From Caldifarciminota bacterium (GTDB taxonomy: Bacteria > Hydrothermota > Tepidihabitantia > SM23-42), in assembly GCA_030671005.1 (NCBI GenBank), contig DAOVAN010000109.1, positions 1 to 5,588 of the forward strand: a stretch of DNA of 5,588 nucleotides, in the 5' to 3' direction. Positions 5,559 to 5,588 of the stretch are shown piece after piece. Every line of letters starts with the position of its first letter. Position 1 is the first letter of the stretch. The notes beneath the pieces were generated by a model. The model did not search any database. It saw nothing but the letters and a program-made list of their open reading frames with translations, and was not told where the DNA came from. The position numbers were made by a program, and so were the translations under genes.

Positions 5559-5588
5559 ATTCGAATTTCGCATTTCGAAATTTCCCCT
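5559..5588. repeat. Heptamer-period TTCG array reaching the window edge
   Basis: TTCG occurs at 5560-5563, 5567-5570 and 5574-5577, exactly seven bases apart, in an A/T-rich setting (ATTTCGN-like units). TTCGAA palindromes are nested in it. The array seems to decay into AATTTC at the edge and may continue beyond. Confidence 0.5.

Larger units (their letters stand above)
5019..5588. other. Intergenic region with composite repeat element, no convincing gene
   Basis: These 570 bases hold no gene I can support. From left to right: the operon promoter (5027-5054); an unremarkable stretch to about 5219 with one doubtful small ORF; a plus-strand octamer array (5220-5313); a hairpin core (5365-5506); a minus-strand octamer array (5502-5545); and a heptamer TTCG array to near the end. 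I saw no tRNA, riboswitch or CRISPR pattern. The stacked short repeats suggest genome-wide intergenic repeat DNA and not a one-off sequence, but that is inference. Confidence 0.7.

Noticed and set aside
5340..5573. 77-aa open frame on the minus strand starting MRNSNCGNPH
   Set aside because: It runs through the octamer array and all three hairpins, has no recognisable family motif and no clear ribosome binding site. It looks like chance translation of repeat DNA.

Overview
This window is a compact bacterial operon of five genes, all on the minus strand, plus about 570 bases of non-coding, repeat-rich DNA upstream of it. In transcription order (right to left) the genes are: a group II-type geranylgeranylglyceryl phosphate synthase (4293-5018), purD (3007-4293), purE (2597-3010), a fused TsaC/Sua5 and YwlE-like phosphatase (1494-2573), and a tandem two-domain ThyX-like protein (14-1489). 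Spacing is tight: a 1-nt overlap, a 4-nt overlap, a 23-nt gap and a 4-nt gap. A sigma70-like promoter lies directly before the first gene. The operon may continue past base 1.

The genes join nucleotide synthesis (PurD and PurE for IMP, a ThyX homologue for dTMP) with tRNA t6A modification (TsaC/Sua5), predicted protein dephosphorylation (YwlE-like domain) and the first committed step of archaeal-type ether-lipid synthesis (GGGP synthase).

The organism is most likely an uncultivated bacterium of the FCB group or a nearby candidate phylum such as WOR-3. Reasons: bacterial-style promoter and Shine-Dalgarno sites, a Bacteroidetes-like group II GGGP synthase, and intergenic DNA with stacked short repeats. 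This assignment is inference; no rRNA or other phylogenetic marker is present.

The upstream region (5019-5588) has layers. First come the promoter and a plain stretch with one doubtful 28-codon ORF. Then an 8-bp-period A(T/C)CAGNNN array on the plus strand (5220-5313), a core of three hairpins built as two related units (5365-5506), the same octamer array on the minus strand (5502-5545), and a 7-bp-period TTCG array running towards the window edge. The two octamer arrays face each other across the hairpin core, so the whole looks like one composite inverted structure. I do not recognise it as any named element.

The strongest leads are the complementary loss of active-site residues between the two ThyX halves, the arginine-phosphatase signature in the TsaC fusion, and the composite repeat element.
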